The position numbers and the translations under genes were made by a program. From positions 98,324,501-98,388,500 of the forward strand of contig NC_060213.1 in assembly GCF_021130785.1 (NCBI RefSeq): a stretch of DNA of 64,000 nt. The letters are read 5' to 3'. A model generated the notes under the pieces. The model saw only the letters and a program-made list of their open reading frames with translations. It had not been told where the DNA came from and did no database searches. Source of the stretch: Homalodisca vitripennis. Taxonomy: Eukaryota; Arthropoda; Insecta; Hemiptera; Cicadellidae. How positions within the stretch are numbered: the stretch's first letter is position 1; each line of letters starts with the position of its first letter. Shown here in pieces: positions 25,317-35,470 of the stretch.

Positions 25317-25348
25317 GAAGAGCTCAAAGCTAAAAGGATGAGGGTCCA
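25317..25348 (+). repeat. Left terminal inverted repeat of transposon 1
   Basis: GAAGAGCTCAAAGCTAAAAG then GATGAGGGTCCA. It pairs with 27781-27812, with one mismatch (GGG versus GGA). Confidence 0.9.
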
Positions 25349-25423
25349 TTAATTGTCGTTTTGGAGCTAACACTGATTTATTGTATTTTATTTCTTATAA
25401 AATATTGCATGGTATCTAACTAA

Positions 25424-25528
25424 GCAGAAAAGATGAAGGTGTACAAGCTATAGAGGTTTGAAAAATACGTGTTCTAGGCTAAAAGGATGAAGGTGCTATA
25501 AATGTTGGCTAAAAGGATGAGAGTCCAT
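25424..25528 (+). repeat. Left subterminal repeats of transposon 1
   Basis: Copies of the terminal motif in direct orientation: GGCTAAAAGGATGAAGGT at 25477-25494, then GGCTAAAAGGATGAGAGTCC at 25507-25526. A weaker GCAGAAAAGATGAAGGT lies at 25424-25440. The repeats sit upstream of the ORF and fit transposase-binding sites. Confidence 0.8.
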
Positions 25529-25681
25529 CTAGTTCAAATTGCTGACCACAGAGGTCTCTGCTCTTAGTGCTGTTGTTTGTTGCCCATCTGCTGATTGTGT
25601 TTTGGAAATTTGCATTCCAGTGTTTATTTATAGCTTCAGGTTAATTGTAGTGTAGATTAGTGTTGTTTTGTGCAGTTTAAA

Positions 25682-27407
25682 ATGTCTGACAAAGAAAATT
25701 CTGTAACAATTGAAAACTGTGGAAAGAAAAGGAAAAGTTTTGGCCGTATGCAAGATGTAATGAAAAGGTTGAGGTTGTGTAGTCATGAGTTAGGACCAGA
25801 CTGTAAATTTTTAAGACTTGAGTGTTTTAAAAACATAAGTTTAAGTGAAAGACAAGATATTATTTCTAAGTTCAACCTACTTTCATCACATGAAAAACAA
25901 TCAATGTATCTTTGTGGACTGATATTATGCTGTTCTGTCACGCGCCATAGGCCAAAAAAGTCCGAGGCTGAAGCAGATTTTCACACCTTTTCTTATACTT
26001 ACAAGGTAAGAGTAATGAGAAATGACCAGGTAGTAGAAAATACCTGTTTGTTATAAGGCATTTCGGTCCCTTCACGGCATCACAGCCAAAAGAGTACAGA
26101 ATTTACAAAAGAGCCTAAAAACAACAGGCGTAGCCCCTTTGGACATGCGAGGAAAGCATTCTTCTAAGCCTAATAAGATTCCAGATGATATTGTTGCCTC
26201 AGTATTTGACCACATTAAATCCTTTAAAACAAGAAACTCACACTATGGGCTAACAAAATCCAAAAAAAAACAATACTTATCTGAAGAGCTTAATGTAAGT
26301 AAAATGTTTTCTTTATACAAAGAAAATTATCCAAACAATAAAGTATCTCTGGAAAAGTACAAACAAATATTTAATACGTGACACCTGCAGCACCTGTGAC
26401 GAACTTACAGTAAATATTGAATCAATTCAAAGTAAGTTGGCCCTACTTGCCGATAATCATAATGATTTTTGCAAAACTAAACTGTGAACTAAAAACTCTT
26501 TTAGAAAAAAAGAGAATTACATTTAAGGAGAGCTGATTCTTTTTACACAATTAAGAGAAATGCTAGGCTCGAAGCACAAAGAGATAAAACAAAAGAAGCG
26601 ATTACTATGGATTACCAGAAGAATCTGCCAATCCCAAAAATTAGTACTAACGATGTCTATTATCGTAGGCAACTATCTTTTTACTTATTTAATATTCATA
26701 AACTTTCAGACTCTGAATTTTTTTTTAAACGTATGCAGAAATCTATGGCAAAAAAGGAGGAGATGAGGTTTGTCCCTTGCTTTGGGATTTCATTTTCAAA
26801 CCACCTTGACTTGAAAGTAAAAGAACTTAAAATTTTCTGTGATTCCTGCGCAGGACAAAACAAAAACTATGTGGTTTTCCGTATGCTTCACTACATTGTA
26901 CACTATACTAAGAGACTTGAAAAAATAACAATGATTTGTCCATTCAGGGGCCACTCATACCTGGAGTGTGACAGGAATATGGCATTGATTGGTCAAAAAT
27001 CTGTGGTCGAAACTCCTTTTGAGTGGAACGAAGTTATTGAAAACTCCAGATCCAAAACCAACTCCATTTAGAGTGATTTCTTGCGACAACCAGGAAAGTT
27101 TTTAAGTCTTGGATTAAATTTCTTTCTCCTTTATATGCAAAAAGTTGTCCTTTCAAAACACGACCTGTACGGCAACTAAGCATAGTTTCCCATCACCCTC
27201 GAATGATGTTACATCGTCAGTCTTTTAACGGCATAAATGAAGAAAGTGTTATTACTAAGCCTAAAAGGAAACACGTTTCCCTGCCAGAAGGCTGTTTTCA
27301 CCTGCCAGAGCTTGCATATTGTGGACTTTTACCTTTAAAAAAAAGCAAAATACGATGATATTCAACATTTAAAAAGATTTTGCTCTGTAAAATCAATCAT
27401 ATTTTGA
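25682..27407 (+). pseudogene. Decayed transposase-like gene, DUF7869-like family
   Basis: The pieces lie in order. A basic N-terminal part (MSDKENS... to about 26040) is followed by a shift into VCYKAFRSLHGITAKRVQN and VAPLDMRGKHSSKPNKIP (26046-26381). Next come a cysteine pair DTCSTCDEL (26380-26487), DVYYRRQLSFYLFNIH (about 26654-26700) and KKGGDEVCPLLWDFI in another frame near 26744-26800. IFCDSCAGQNKNY and CPFRGHSYLECDRNMALI follow, and the end is LPLKKAKYDDIQHLKRFC (stop at 27407). At least five frame changes, plus a missing stretch before DTCSTC, make it non-functional. From memory this matches a large uncharacterised insect family. The acidic residues around GDEVC, DSC and CDRN suggest an RNase H-like DDE nuclease. 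That reaction is inferred from family features and from sitting inside inverted repeats. Confidence 0.72.
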
Positions 27408-27563
27408 CACACTGCCATATGCTTAAACTGTTAAATGTATCTATTACAAACAATCTTGTTATTGAATTTGTAGCTTTAATCAACATAAGCAGATCTGTAA
27501 ACAATTTTTGAAAATATAGTCTATCTTATCTATATTTGTTTGTTTCATTTCAAGACTTGTTAG

Positions 27564-27584
27564 TGGACCCTCATCCATTTAGCC
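27564..27584 (-). repeat. Right subterminal repeat of transposon 1
   Basis: On the minus strand it reads GGCTAAATGGATGAGGGTCC, a near copy of the terminal motif, inverted relative to the left-end copies. Confidence 0.8.
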
Positions 27585-27780
27585 TAAGATTTAGTGGCAT
27601 TAAAAAATAAAATTACTATATTTAATTTAAAAATTTATAATTATAACCCAAATACATAACATATACGTTCCCAATAAGGTACTGCAAGAATTAGTAACCA
27701 AAATGAAGAGCTCTTTATTTTAATTATTTTTCAATTTAGTTTTAAATCTTAAAGTCTTGATTTCTCAAAACTTGTTATTT

Positions 27781-27812
27781 TGGATCCTCATCCTTTTAGC
27801 TTTGAGCTCTTC
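27781..27812 (-). repeat. Right terminal inverted repeat of transposon 1
   Basis: Complement of 25317-25348 with one mismatch; followed by ATAT. Confidence 0.9.
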
Positions 27813-28124
27813 ATATTGATTTAGTTCTCTATTTGTTGTATTTGAAATAGGTACATCAAAAATTATAAATACTTACAGAAATGAAATGTCGATTGACTGC
27901 CAATGTAAGAAATTTTTAATCTCCTACTCTGTGAAATTTTGCCTCCTCCAATGCCGATATCGTCAAGAAAGGTGTATTGTCTTGCACAAACTCTATAACT
28001 ATTTGATTATAACAGAACTAATATTATAAAGTTTTACAGCTTGATAAAAATAGCTGATAAATGTGGAGGAAGACTTTAAATTTGAGAGCCATTAAATTCT
28101 TCCACCTTTACACAAAAATTGTAC

Positions 28125-28168
28125 GTAAGTAATTCTGAAATCGGTGATTGGATTTCAGAATTACTTAC
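28125..28168. repeat. Perfect 18-bp hairpin with intron-like borders
   Basis: GTAAGTAATTCTGAAATC (28125-28142), an 8-base loop GGTGATTG, then the exact complement GATTTCAGAATTACTTAC (28151-28168). The left arm starts with a perfect GTAAGT donor and a TTACAG acceptor lies about 20 bases beyond the right arm (ending 28190), so it could sit in a ~66-base intron. It may instead be a tiny inverted-repeat element. Confidence 0.8.
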
Positions 28169-28190
28169 AACATCGCTGTAAACCTTACAG

Positions 28191-28369
28191 TTTGGTTTTA
28201 TTAAGGATGCTCACAACTTTCAAAAGAGATTGCCGTTACATGTACAGAACTTTGATTTGTCACTAACATCTCAGAAATCAGCATTACGTAAAAAGGGAAA
28301 TTTCTACACTCCAGCAAGCCTTGCTGCACCAGTTTGGAAACTTATGAACTGGATTAGAATAAAAACATA
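28191..28369 (+). pseudogene. Open exon-like frame of unknown origin
   Basis: From the acceptor-like TTACAG at 28185-28190 the sequence is open on the plus strand to a stop at about 28369. It contains NFQKRLPLHVQNFDLSL and KKGNFYTPASLAAPVWKL. The composition is more protein-like than the flanks, but I do not recognise a family and no initiator methionine is clear. The open frame on the opposite strand over the same bases is less convincing. Confidence 0.25.
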
Positions 28370-28920
28370 AAACACAGAATACCCAAAAACTCGAAATATA
28401 AATGTTAGAACAGCAAAAACGTATAAAAAGTTTCACATCCTCCACTGAACATACTCTCTTGTAGGTATTTCTGGCACTCAATACAAAAAAATATGATTTT
28501 ACTTATGTAGTTTTATTTTACGTTTTTCTCATCACGTCCTTACAAGAAGGAAGATTTCTTTTGAAATGAATAACGTTATAGCAACGTTAGGTTGAATTTA
28601 GATTTCTGAGATGGAGTATAGGATATATAGGATATATTGAATATTTAAAGTCTAATAAGCATTAGGAATTTTTATGTTGTACATGATGTAAAAAATGTAA
28701 TTTTTTACCTTATTTAAAAAAAAATGACCGAAATACGGGAAATGGACAAACAGGAGTTTGGTCCTTCAGAGGTGTTACGAGTAAAACGATTGGTATTCAA
28801 AGTAAAAATTATAATTCTTAATTAAGAGTTGTGGAATCGGATTAAATTAGGTCGTAATTAGGTTGTAAATACAAATTTATTTCCAAAGTGGTCAGGCTGA
28901 AGTCCTTACAAGAAGTAGGG
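28370..28920. other. No gene recognised
   Basis: AT-rich; leads into the minisatellite at 28921. Confidence 0.5.
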
Positions 28921-29187
28921 CGTACTTGATAACAACGAGGCCGTCACTCCAAATACAACGTACTTGATGAAAACGAGGCCGTCACTCCAAATACAACGTA
29001 CTTGATAAAAAACGAGGCCGTCACTCCAAATATAACGTACTTGATAAAAACGAGGCCGTCACTCCAAATACAACGTACTTGATAAAAACGAGGCAGCCTC
29101 TCCGAATATAACGTAGGCTACTTGATAAAAACGATGCCGTCACTCCAAATACAACGTACTTGATAAAAACGAGGCCGTCACTCCAAA
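28921..29187 (+). repeat. 38-bp minisatellite, seven units
   Basis: The unit is CGTACTTGATAAAAACGAGG followed by CCGTCACTCCAAATACAA. Units start at 28921, 28959, 28997 and onward at 38-39 base steps. Unit 5 differs at GGCAGCCTCTCCG and unit 6 carries a GGCTA insertion. Each unit contains three CpG sites in an otherwise CpG-poor region. The units are contiguous with no spacers. Confidence 0.95.
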
Positions 29188-30409
29188 GTTGTCACTACAA
29201 ATGGGACGTTTATGACCTGAAACTAGCCAATAATAGTAACATGAAGAAAGATAATGATTTCTCTAAATATACTGAATAGTTGCATGCACAGGATCTGGAA
29301 ATTCAAAGTCCTCATTATGAACCACTACATCCAAGTAAAATTCGAGTCTTACAGTACAGTTTTTTATAAGTACTTACTAGAACATATTTTTAGAAGGTGG
29401 AACGTCGGAAAATATACGTAATAGTATTGGATTAACTTACTCTTGACCGTATTTAATCCCACATTGCTTCAATAGCCCCTGTAGTCAACGCGTTATCATG
29501 AGGAAGTATTAATTCCAAAGCGTTAATAACCCACAAGCAACTATGTCCAGTGGGAGGAATCTAAATCCCTGCACATATTTCTGTTCTCATTCAACAAGCC
29601 TAGTCGCTGGTGGAATTCAGTAATAGGGTTATAGTTAATCCCAAGGTGACAGTATAATTCTAAATCACCTTTAGGGTAGTCATTAGATAATTATACATAT
29701 TTTACATCAACGTTTATCTTAATCCTTCTAAGTTTTTGAGGTGTTTACAGTTTCAGCTGGTAAGAGGTTATATTTACCAAAAGTTACTGGTAAATTCCAA
29801 TTCAGGAACAATTTCCCTTAATGCGCTTTTAGTTTTGGTTATTACAAAGGATTCATATTTTTAAAGTTTCTACAGTTCATATAAAGTGTTCGACGTTCGA
29901 CCTCAACTTAGTAATTAAGTATTGCTACATGCCTTCGAAATATATTATATAATCTTTTTAATAATTATTTTATATTTTCATTATTAGAATTTTTACACGA
30001 ATTTTAGTATTTAAATAATTTTTAGAATTTTTATATTTTCATTCTGCAAACTGTTATTATATACTTTTATCATCTTAACCTATTAAAAATGTCCACCCAG
30101 TTCAGTCGGAATATAAAGATTGTCTGTAAACTTAAATTTTATCGAATTGAAGATTATTAATCTCAGGCACGTACACATTATGCGCAACTCTGTTCGAGAT
30201 AAAACAAAATTAATTATAATAATTAGTTTAAGGAAGGCTGTAGACATTCCAGGACATTATTATTCTTTCTATAGGTGTATAAATAAAGGAGTTGTAATTT
30301 GTTATATTAAATGACAGCCATATTAAAACGTAATGGTGCACGAAGATAGCTAATGCATTGAGCCAAGGTATTTATAATATACATTTTTACAAGATTGAAC
30401 TCATCACCA
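29188..30409. other. No gene recognised
   Basis: AT-rich DNA with no supported open frame. Confidence 0.5.
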
Positions 30410-30630
30410 GTTTGACCAATTTTTATCGCCAGTTCTTGGTAGTAGAAAAATTCGTTGATGCCTAAATTCTTCAAGTTGATAGAGAAAATAATACTGGCAA
30501 GAATATCGGTCCATTTGAAGGGAAATAACCTATTTACGGTGGAGCAACATGGTTTTTGTAAACATAACGTAGCTATGGTGGGAAGGGTTGAATATACTCT
30601 TTATAAAGAGGACTCTTTGCAGAATACATA
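30410..30630 (+). pseudogene. LINE reverse transcriptase finger fragment
   Basis: Frames read NFYRQFLVV, then MPKFFKLIEKIILARI and LFTVEQHGFCKHN. These are the N-terminal RT blocks of Jockey/CR1-type LINEs (NYRPIS, S-K-x-F-E-K-I-I, QHGF). A degenerate GLIWFLFKR may be the remains of motif A. The DNA around VEQHGF (30535-30590) is alignable with 38437-38485, so this and the LINE at 38.4 kb probably belong to one family. Confidence 0.6.
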
Positions 30631-31639
30631 TAATGTGTTGGGTCTGATTTGGTTTTTGTTTAAGAGATATAGGCTACAATTATGTTGGATACAAACAGTA
30701 GATAATAAATTATAAAAATCGCAGAAAGTTCTATAGAGATACCGTTTGTAAAATATTTAGAAGCTATTTACAAATTAGCAATCAAAAACATTACTGACGT
30801 AAGCGCACTCTAAATGCTTCATTTCATTTAGCGCTATTTTTAACAACCACGTTTAATTGGTATTACTTTGACGCCTTCGAAAGTCGGTGGTGGAGCAAGT
30901 TCTTTCTGATTTGTGTGAAATTAAAAGTGTTTGACCTTTTACGTGAATAGCCAGTCACTTGTGTTAGCCAGTATAAAAAAATTTGCGGTGATTTGTCGGT
31001 CATGGCTTTGGCTGGAATTAATAGCCTTGGTTTAAATATGTTGAAATCAAATTTGTAATTTTTAACTAGTCGCAATGTAAGTTGGAAGTTTGTGAAAGAA
31101 AGTTAATAATATTTTCTTATTATTCGCCATGTTATATCAAGATTACATAAATTTCTAATAAATAATTACATATTGGGCTTAACGTTTAATCAGTATTATA
31201 CAGTATTGGAAATAAAATAATCAAATGAACTAATAAAATAGTCTTGTATTTATAGAGCAACAGTTATAAAACTACAGGTAGAATTTATACATACACCTGC
31301 TTGAATAATAAGAAATCCAAAATGACACATTTGTTTCCCCAGGTGACATTACTTAGGAGGGGTACTATTGACATCATACTCCACGTTTTTATTTGACCCT
31401 TCGAGGCAAAAATGCGCTAATTTCTTACCCTTTCAATCTGTTTGTATATACGGGAGATTAGATAACCTACTGCGCTTCACTGACGCACTATTTAAACTTG
31501 GTTTTTCACGTCAGTCACTGTGTTTATGAAGAATTTTTCAATTTCTATTTCATACACTTTATGCAGCTAAAGACGATTGTTTACCGAAATATAACGCCAT
31601 TGTTTTGAAAAAAGTTATATATACATATATATATAATAT
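30631..31639. other. No gene recognised
   Basis: AT-rich; a 70-codon minus-strand frame at 30863-31075 has no domain. Confidence 0.5.
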
Positions 31640-32090
31640 ATATATAAAATGAATGTTTGTGTGTGTTTGTCCCTTTATAGACTCAGAAACTATTTGACCG
31701 ATCATTATGAAAATTTGTATGTATATGTATTTTTCCACGTAGAAGGTTTATATGCTATGCCCATTGATGTAACTCATCACCAGGAGGCGCTGAAAAATAT
31801 ATGTTATCAAAGCGCCTGCACATTGTAAACTACAATTTCGAGATAGTTGTGTATAATAACCACACACTATGTGAAGGCGCTAAGGTTTTATGGATATTTG
31901 TCTTTCAAATGAATTTCTGTTGGACCTTATAGCTTGAATGTTAGACCACTTTATTATTAAGTACATGTACGTGTACAATGACTATAAACATACACTTTTG
32001 GCAGATTTTCTTGATAGTGTCAACAAGGTAAACTCTACATCGGCGTTGACAATATAATTCACTTGAACCAGAAGTGCTCATACACGAGCA
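31640..32090 (+). mobile_element. Helitron-like element, truncated at its 3' end
   Basis: About 80% identical by eye to 15885-16330: ATGTTTGTGTGTGTTTGTCC, CTATTTGACCGATCATTA, AGTACATGTACGTGTACAAT and GTGTCAACAAGGTAAACTC. The final ~30 bases (CCGCGGGTAAC...CTAG) are missing. In their place, after GAGCAAAG, an (AT)n tract runs from about 32095 to 32136 and carries the next element. Confidence 0.65.
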
Positions 32091-32091
32091 A

Positions 32092-32136
<45 letters not shown>

Positions 32137-32139
<3 letters not shown>

Positions 32140-32579
32140 GGTGTATATTATGTCTGGAAACACCCAAATATATCCTTTAATAATTTAAATATATAAATTT
32201 GAAACCTCTTACAATCGTGATAGAGATTGGGCATCTACTTTTTGGAACAATGTTTTGTTATGTCACACCAACGGGGGACGTCCTGCCGAGGGTATCGTGA
32301 ATATTCTTAATGGAAGCCTATACCTTGTGATACATAATTTTAAAGGTAATAGCTTACTGAATTGAATGCCACAAACCGCATCTCAAAGGAATTATTCTAT
32401 CAGAAAATAGAGCATTTTTAGTATTGAAAATTTACTGATGTTCAACAATGTAATTTTAACATGGTTCTTGCCACAAAATGTGTTACACTAATTTTTTAGC
32501 ATTTTTTTAAATGTTCAATTAAAATAAAATAAACAATTTATTTTTAAGCTGGTTTCATTAGTACAAATTTACCAGTTTT
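32137..32579 (+). repeat. Left long terminal inverted repeat
   Basis: Pairs with 33052-33493. The inner boundary is at ACCAGTTTT (32571-32579), after which the two sides diverge. Confidence 0.9.
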
Positions 32580-32739
32580 CAAAACGCTCAATAGTTTTTG
32601 ATATTGTTGAAACACTTATGGGATTCCTTTCTGGGAAAGTGTCATTAAACAAATTACAAACTTCCCGATAAGGTCTTTGACGATCGCCATATCCTCGCAT
32701 CATCAACAGAGTAATTCGTTCTCTTTCAGACAATTCCAT
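32569..32739 (-). CDS. Truncated transposase DNA-binding domain
   Basis: From the ATG at 32739 the minus strand encodes a 56-residue peptide with LSERERITLLMMRGYGDR, EVCNLFNDTFPERNP and STISKTIERFEN. I recognise this from memory as the first helix-turn-helix of an insect transposase family (DUF4817-like) in the Tc1/mariner group. The frame ends in a stop inside the left arm, so no catalytic domain exists. The frame is also open upstream to a methionine codon at 32844, which would add 35 residues; the shorter start is chosen because family members begin close to M-x-L-S. If made, the product could bind the element's ends and interfere with transposition, which is inference. It may simply be a dead remnant. 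Confidence 0.55.
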   Translation of the reverse strand: MELSERERITLLMMRGYGDRQRPYREVCNLFNDTFPERNPISVSTISKTIERFENW

Positions 32740-33051
32740 TAAAATGCCAAATAAAAACTGAACTACTGTAATTAGATAACTTGTTGACAGCAATGCTTCA
32801 GAGACACTGATTAACTCGACAGGAATGATATGACCTTTGTCCATTTGTAATTCCCAAGCTTAGACCTGTCTAGTGAAAGCTCCATGCTCAACAAACTGAA
32901 ACCTGTAGACCAGATGATTTAATAACACAATAATGTTTCTCATAGGCTAGTGACCTTTGTCTCTTTAAACCTTCCTGCTGACTGGAAAACACCAAGTACA
33001 GATTCATAAGTAATCAGAGAAAGTGACTCATAAGTTTTATTCATTGTAATA

Positions 33052-33493
33052 AAAACTGGTAAATTTGTACTAATGAAACCAGCTTAAAAATAAATTGTTT
33101 ATTTTATTTTAATTGAACATTTAAAAAAATGCTAAAAAAATTAGTGTAACACATTTTGTGGCAAGAACCATGTTAAAATTACATTGTTGAACATCAGTAA
33201 ATTTTCAATACTAAAAATGCTCTATTTTCTGATAGAATAATTCCTTTGAGATGCGGTTTGTGGCATTCAATTCAGTAAGCTATTACCTTTAAAATTATGT
33301 ATCACAAGGTATAGGCTTCCATTAAGAATATTCACGATACCCTCGGCAGGACGTCCCCCGTTGGTGTGACATAACAAAACATTGTTCCAAAAAGTAGATG
33401 CCCAATCTCTATCACGATTGTAAGAGGTTTCAAATTTATATTTAAATTATTAAAGGATATATTTGGGTGTTTCCAGACATAATATACACCCTG
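33052..33493 (-). repeat. Right long terminal inverted repeat
   Basis: Inverted copy of 32137-32579. Confidence 0.9.
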
Positions 33494-33971
33494 TATATAT
33501 AATTTCAATAATATATATATATATATATATTATTAGTCCATATTTATACAAGGATATTTTGTACAAGATATATATATATATATATATATATAATTTAGTA
33601 TCAATGATGTACCTGAAATATTCTTATATAAAGTTAAGTAAAGTAAAGACTTATTTTACCAGGTGAAGATAGAGCCAAGAAACCCTTTCTAACACTTTAC
33701 CTGAAGACCAACGGATAAGTTTTTATATATACATGTTTAAACTGACAGTATAAATTTAGGATAATCTTGCAAATTATAAGTCCCATTAAAAAGAATAAAA
33801 ATCTCATTGATATGTACCTGTCTTTAACATTTATTTTTTATAAACAGCTGTTATGAGACAAATACAAAGAATTAAAGAAAACATGTTTAGTAAACAGAAT
33901 TTCTACCACAAGCTAAAGTTACTTTATTTTATCATTGTCTATAAAATTCCTTAAGGATTTGTTTGTGATTC

Positions 33972-34373
33972 ATGTCGTCGTACAAGCCAAACTCTCACGT
34001 TTCTATAGAAGACAAAAGAACGGAGGTCTTGCAAAAACTACAGGAGTTAAGTGCGATGGAGGCCGTAACAAACCTGTTGTTGATGCTCTTTGACGAACCT
34101 GAGAGACCACAAAACGCGGTGGAATATCTTAGAGAGAAGATGGGAAACAAGAGGCATAGTGCTGAAGAACTAGTCAACTTAAGAACGGAGCTGGCAGCAG
34201 CTAAGATAAAGATATGTATTTTGGAAGACGAAGTTAACGTTTTACATGAGAAGCTTCAGAGTTGTGAGCTGAAAGGAAAACTGAAAGATATTCCTGAGCA
34301 AGCAGTAAAAACAGTGACAGAACTTGATAGTACAAATGTCACTAATGAAATATTTGATTTAAATTCTTCGTAA
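33972..34373 (+). CDS. c-Myc-binding protein (MYCBP/AMY-1) homologue, single exon
   Basis: An intact 133-codon frame begins ATGTCGTCG. Residues ~28-55 read MEAVTNLLLMLFDEPERPQN followed by AVEYLREKMG. In MYCBP the matching core is a helix ending in an EEPEKPNSA-like motif and a D-F-L-K-x-x-L-G helix. The next part, LVNLRTELAAAKIKICILED with VNVLHEKLQ, fits the family's C-terminal coiled coil. MYCBP is about 100 residues; this one has an extra ~30-residue acidic tail. In animals MYCBP binds Myc and A-kinase anchor proteins and is found in cilia and sperm flagella. An AATAAA signal lies at 34416-34421. The frame has no interruptions and a higher GC content than its flanks. The lack of introns suggests a retrocopy or a compact paralogue; no poly(A) remnant or target duplication is evident. 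Confidence 0.72.
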   Translation: MSSYKPNSHVSIEDKRTEVLQKLQELSAMEAVTNLLLMLFDEPERPQNAVEYLREKMGNKRHSAEELVNLRTELAAAKIKICILEDEVNVLHEKLQSCELKGKLKDIPEQAVKTVTELDSTNVTNEIFDLNSS

Positions 34374-34415
34374 AGAAAAAGTTGGTAATCTTTAGATATA
34401 TTGTGTCAAAAACCA

Positions 34416-34421
34416 AATAAA
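34416..34421 (+). promoter_or_regulatory. Candidate polyadenylation signal of the MYCBP-like gene
   Basis: AATAAA 43 bases after the stop codon, followed by a T-rich stretch (TGTTTATTTT). Confidence 0.5.
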
Positions 34422-35194
34422 CTGTTTATTTTACCGTGAGGGGATTTTCACGCCGTATAAAACATAACAATTATTAGGTTACAGGTTATTAAGAGCTTAG
34501 TAAATCAGTTAGTTACGGATGTTTTATTTCCAGAATCATCTTAATTACAGGAACAAAAAAAGTATATTAACTCTAAATTCCCATTTTACATTTTACTTTA
34601 GTGGAATTTTCCTGTTAGAGTGTTCATTAGCCGGCACGTTTGTTTAAAGTGTATTCTTGTTTTTGTAAAGTTTTTGGGCAAATGGAAATATTAATTAAAA
34701 ATGTTACAGTGTCATTCTTAAAAAATTAAATCTGGCGCAGTAAATATCTATTTATATAATCACTCCTAAACAAACATTATATAATGTTAAACATTAAAGT
34801 AAAATGATTGTAAATTAGAATTAAAACTTCTTATAATCTAATAAAACAAAAGATCAATTTTTTATTTGCTGTTTTGAAATTGATTACGAATTGAGAGATT
34901 ATTAATGAACAATATGGCATTTAGCAACTGAAAATTAGTCGTATTATTTACCGTTGACAGGTATTAATACCAATGCAAATTTATATATACTTTTAATAAA
35001 TCAAATTTAATGAAAGAAATTAATACGGTGACAATTACACCTCTTATTTCTAATTATGTCATGAATAATCAGATATTATTTCACTGGATTAAGTAAAAGA
35101 TATGTAGGAGAGACAAAACATCCATAGTATCATCCATAATTAAATACTCGTAAAACAAATATTACAAAGCATTAATACGTTGCATAACACCGTA
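34422..35194. other. No gene recognised
   Basis: AT-rich, no supported frame. Confidence 0.5.
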
Positions 35195-35275
35195 TGACAC
35201 TCTACCTTTGTTGTAATAACGCTGTTTTATGTTTATAAGTTCTCTGATAACACTGTTTTAACCTTGGATATTAAT
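35195..35275 (+). repeat. Short diverged piece of the foldback arm family
   Basis: TATGACACTCTACCTTTGTT, GTAATAACGCTGTTTTATGT, TTATAAGT match 6055-6105 in the right arm. Confidence 0.55.
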
Positions 35276-35399
35276 ATTTGAACTAATATTTGCAAACTCT
35301 TGTAAATGATATACAGCGTGATCTATGTTTCCAAATAAGAACCAGGAAACATGTTTAGAAATGTTTTTAATACTGCAATTGTAATTTGCACCAGGCTTA

Positions 35400-35470
35400 G
35401 AATAGTATAGAATAGAAACACTTGTTTATTGGAGCTTATTTAGAACCACATGGTCCTTTTTAAACATACC
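35400..35470 (-). mobile_element. Possible LINE 3' tail, minus strand
   Basis: On the minus strand: AATAAACAAGTGTTTCTATT then CTATACTATTCTA, resembling a LINE 3' end with a simple TTCTA-type tail. No coding part is recognised to its right. Confidence 0.3.

Larger units (their letters stand above)
25317..27812 (+). mobile_element. Complete decayed DNA transposon with 32-bp inverted ends
   Basis: Starts GAAGAGCTCAAAGCTAAAAG and ends with its complement (CTTTTAGCTTTGAGCTCTTC). The inverted ends match over about 32 bases with one difference. Both sides are flanked by ATAT (25313-25316 and 27813-27816), a possible 4-bp target duplication. ATAT is its own complement, so this could equally be part of the inverted repeat. 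The interior holds one decayed protein gene. Several subterminal copies of the GGCTAAAAGGATGA motif lie near both ends and are likely transposase-binding sites. A 1.5-kb relative with matching end architecture lies at 40701-42215. I do not recognise the superfamily by its ends. Confidence 0.8.
32137..33493. mobile_element. Tc1/mariner-like element with ~443-bp inverted arms
   Basis: Begins CAGGGTGTATATTATGTC and ends with its complement, flanked by TA on both sides. The arms (32137-32579 and 33052-33493) differ, by my reading, only by one 2-base and one 1-base indel. The ~470-base middle carries an N-terminal transposase fragment on the minus strand. The CAGGGTG ends and TA duplication fit the Tc1/mariner superfamily. 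The long arms are unusual for that superfamily and suggest a rearranged, foldback-like derivative. It lies within an (AT)n tract. Confidence 0.85.

Noticed and set aside
28284..28481. Cysteine-rich 65-codon minus-strand protein
   Set aside because: The plus strand over the same bases has a more protein-like open frame; neither has a recognised family.
28921..29187. CRISPR-like array
   Set aside because: The units are contiguous with no unique spacers, and the context is eukaryotic. It is a minisatellite.
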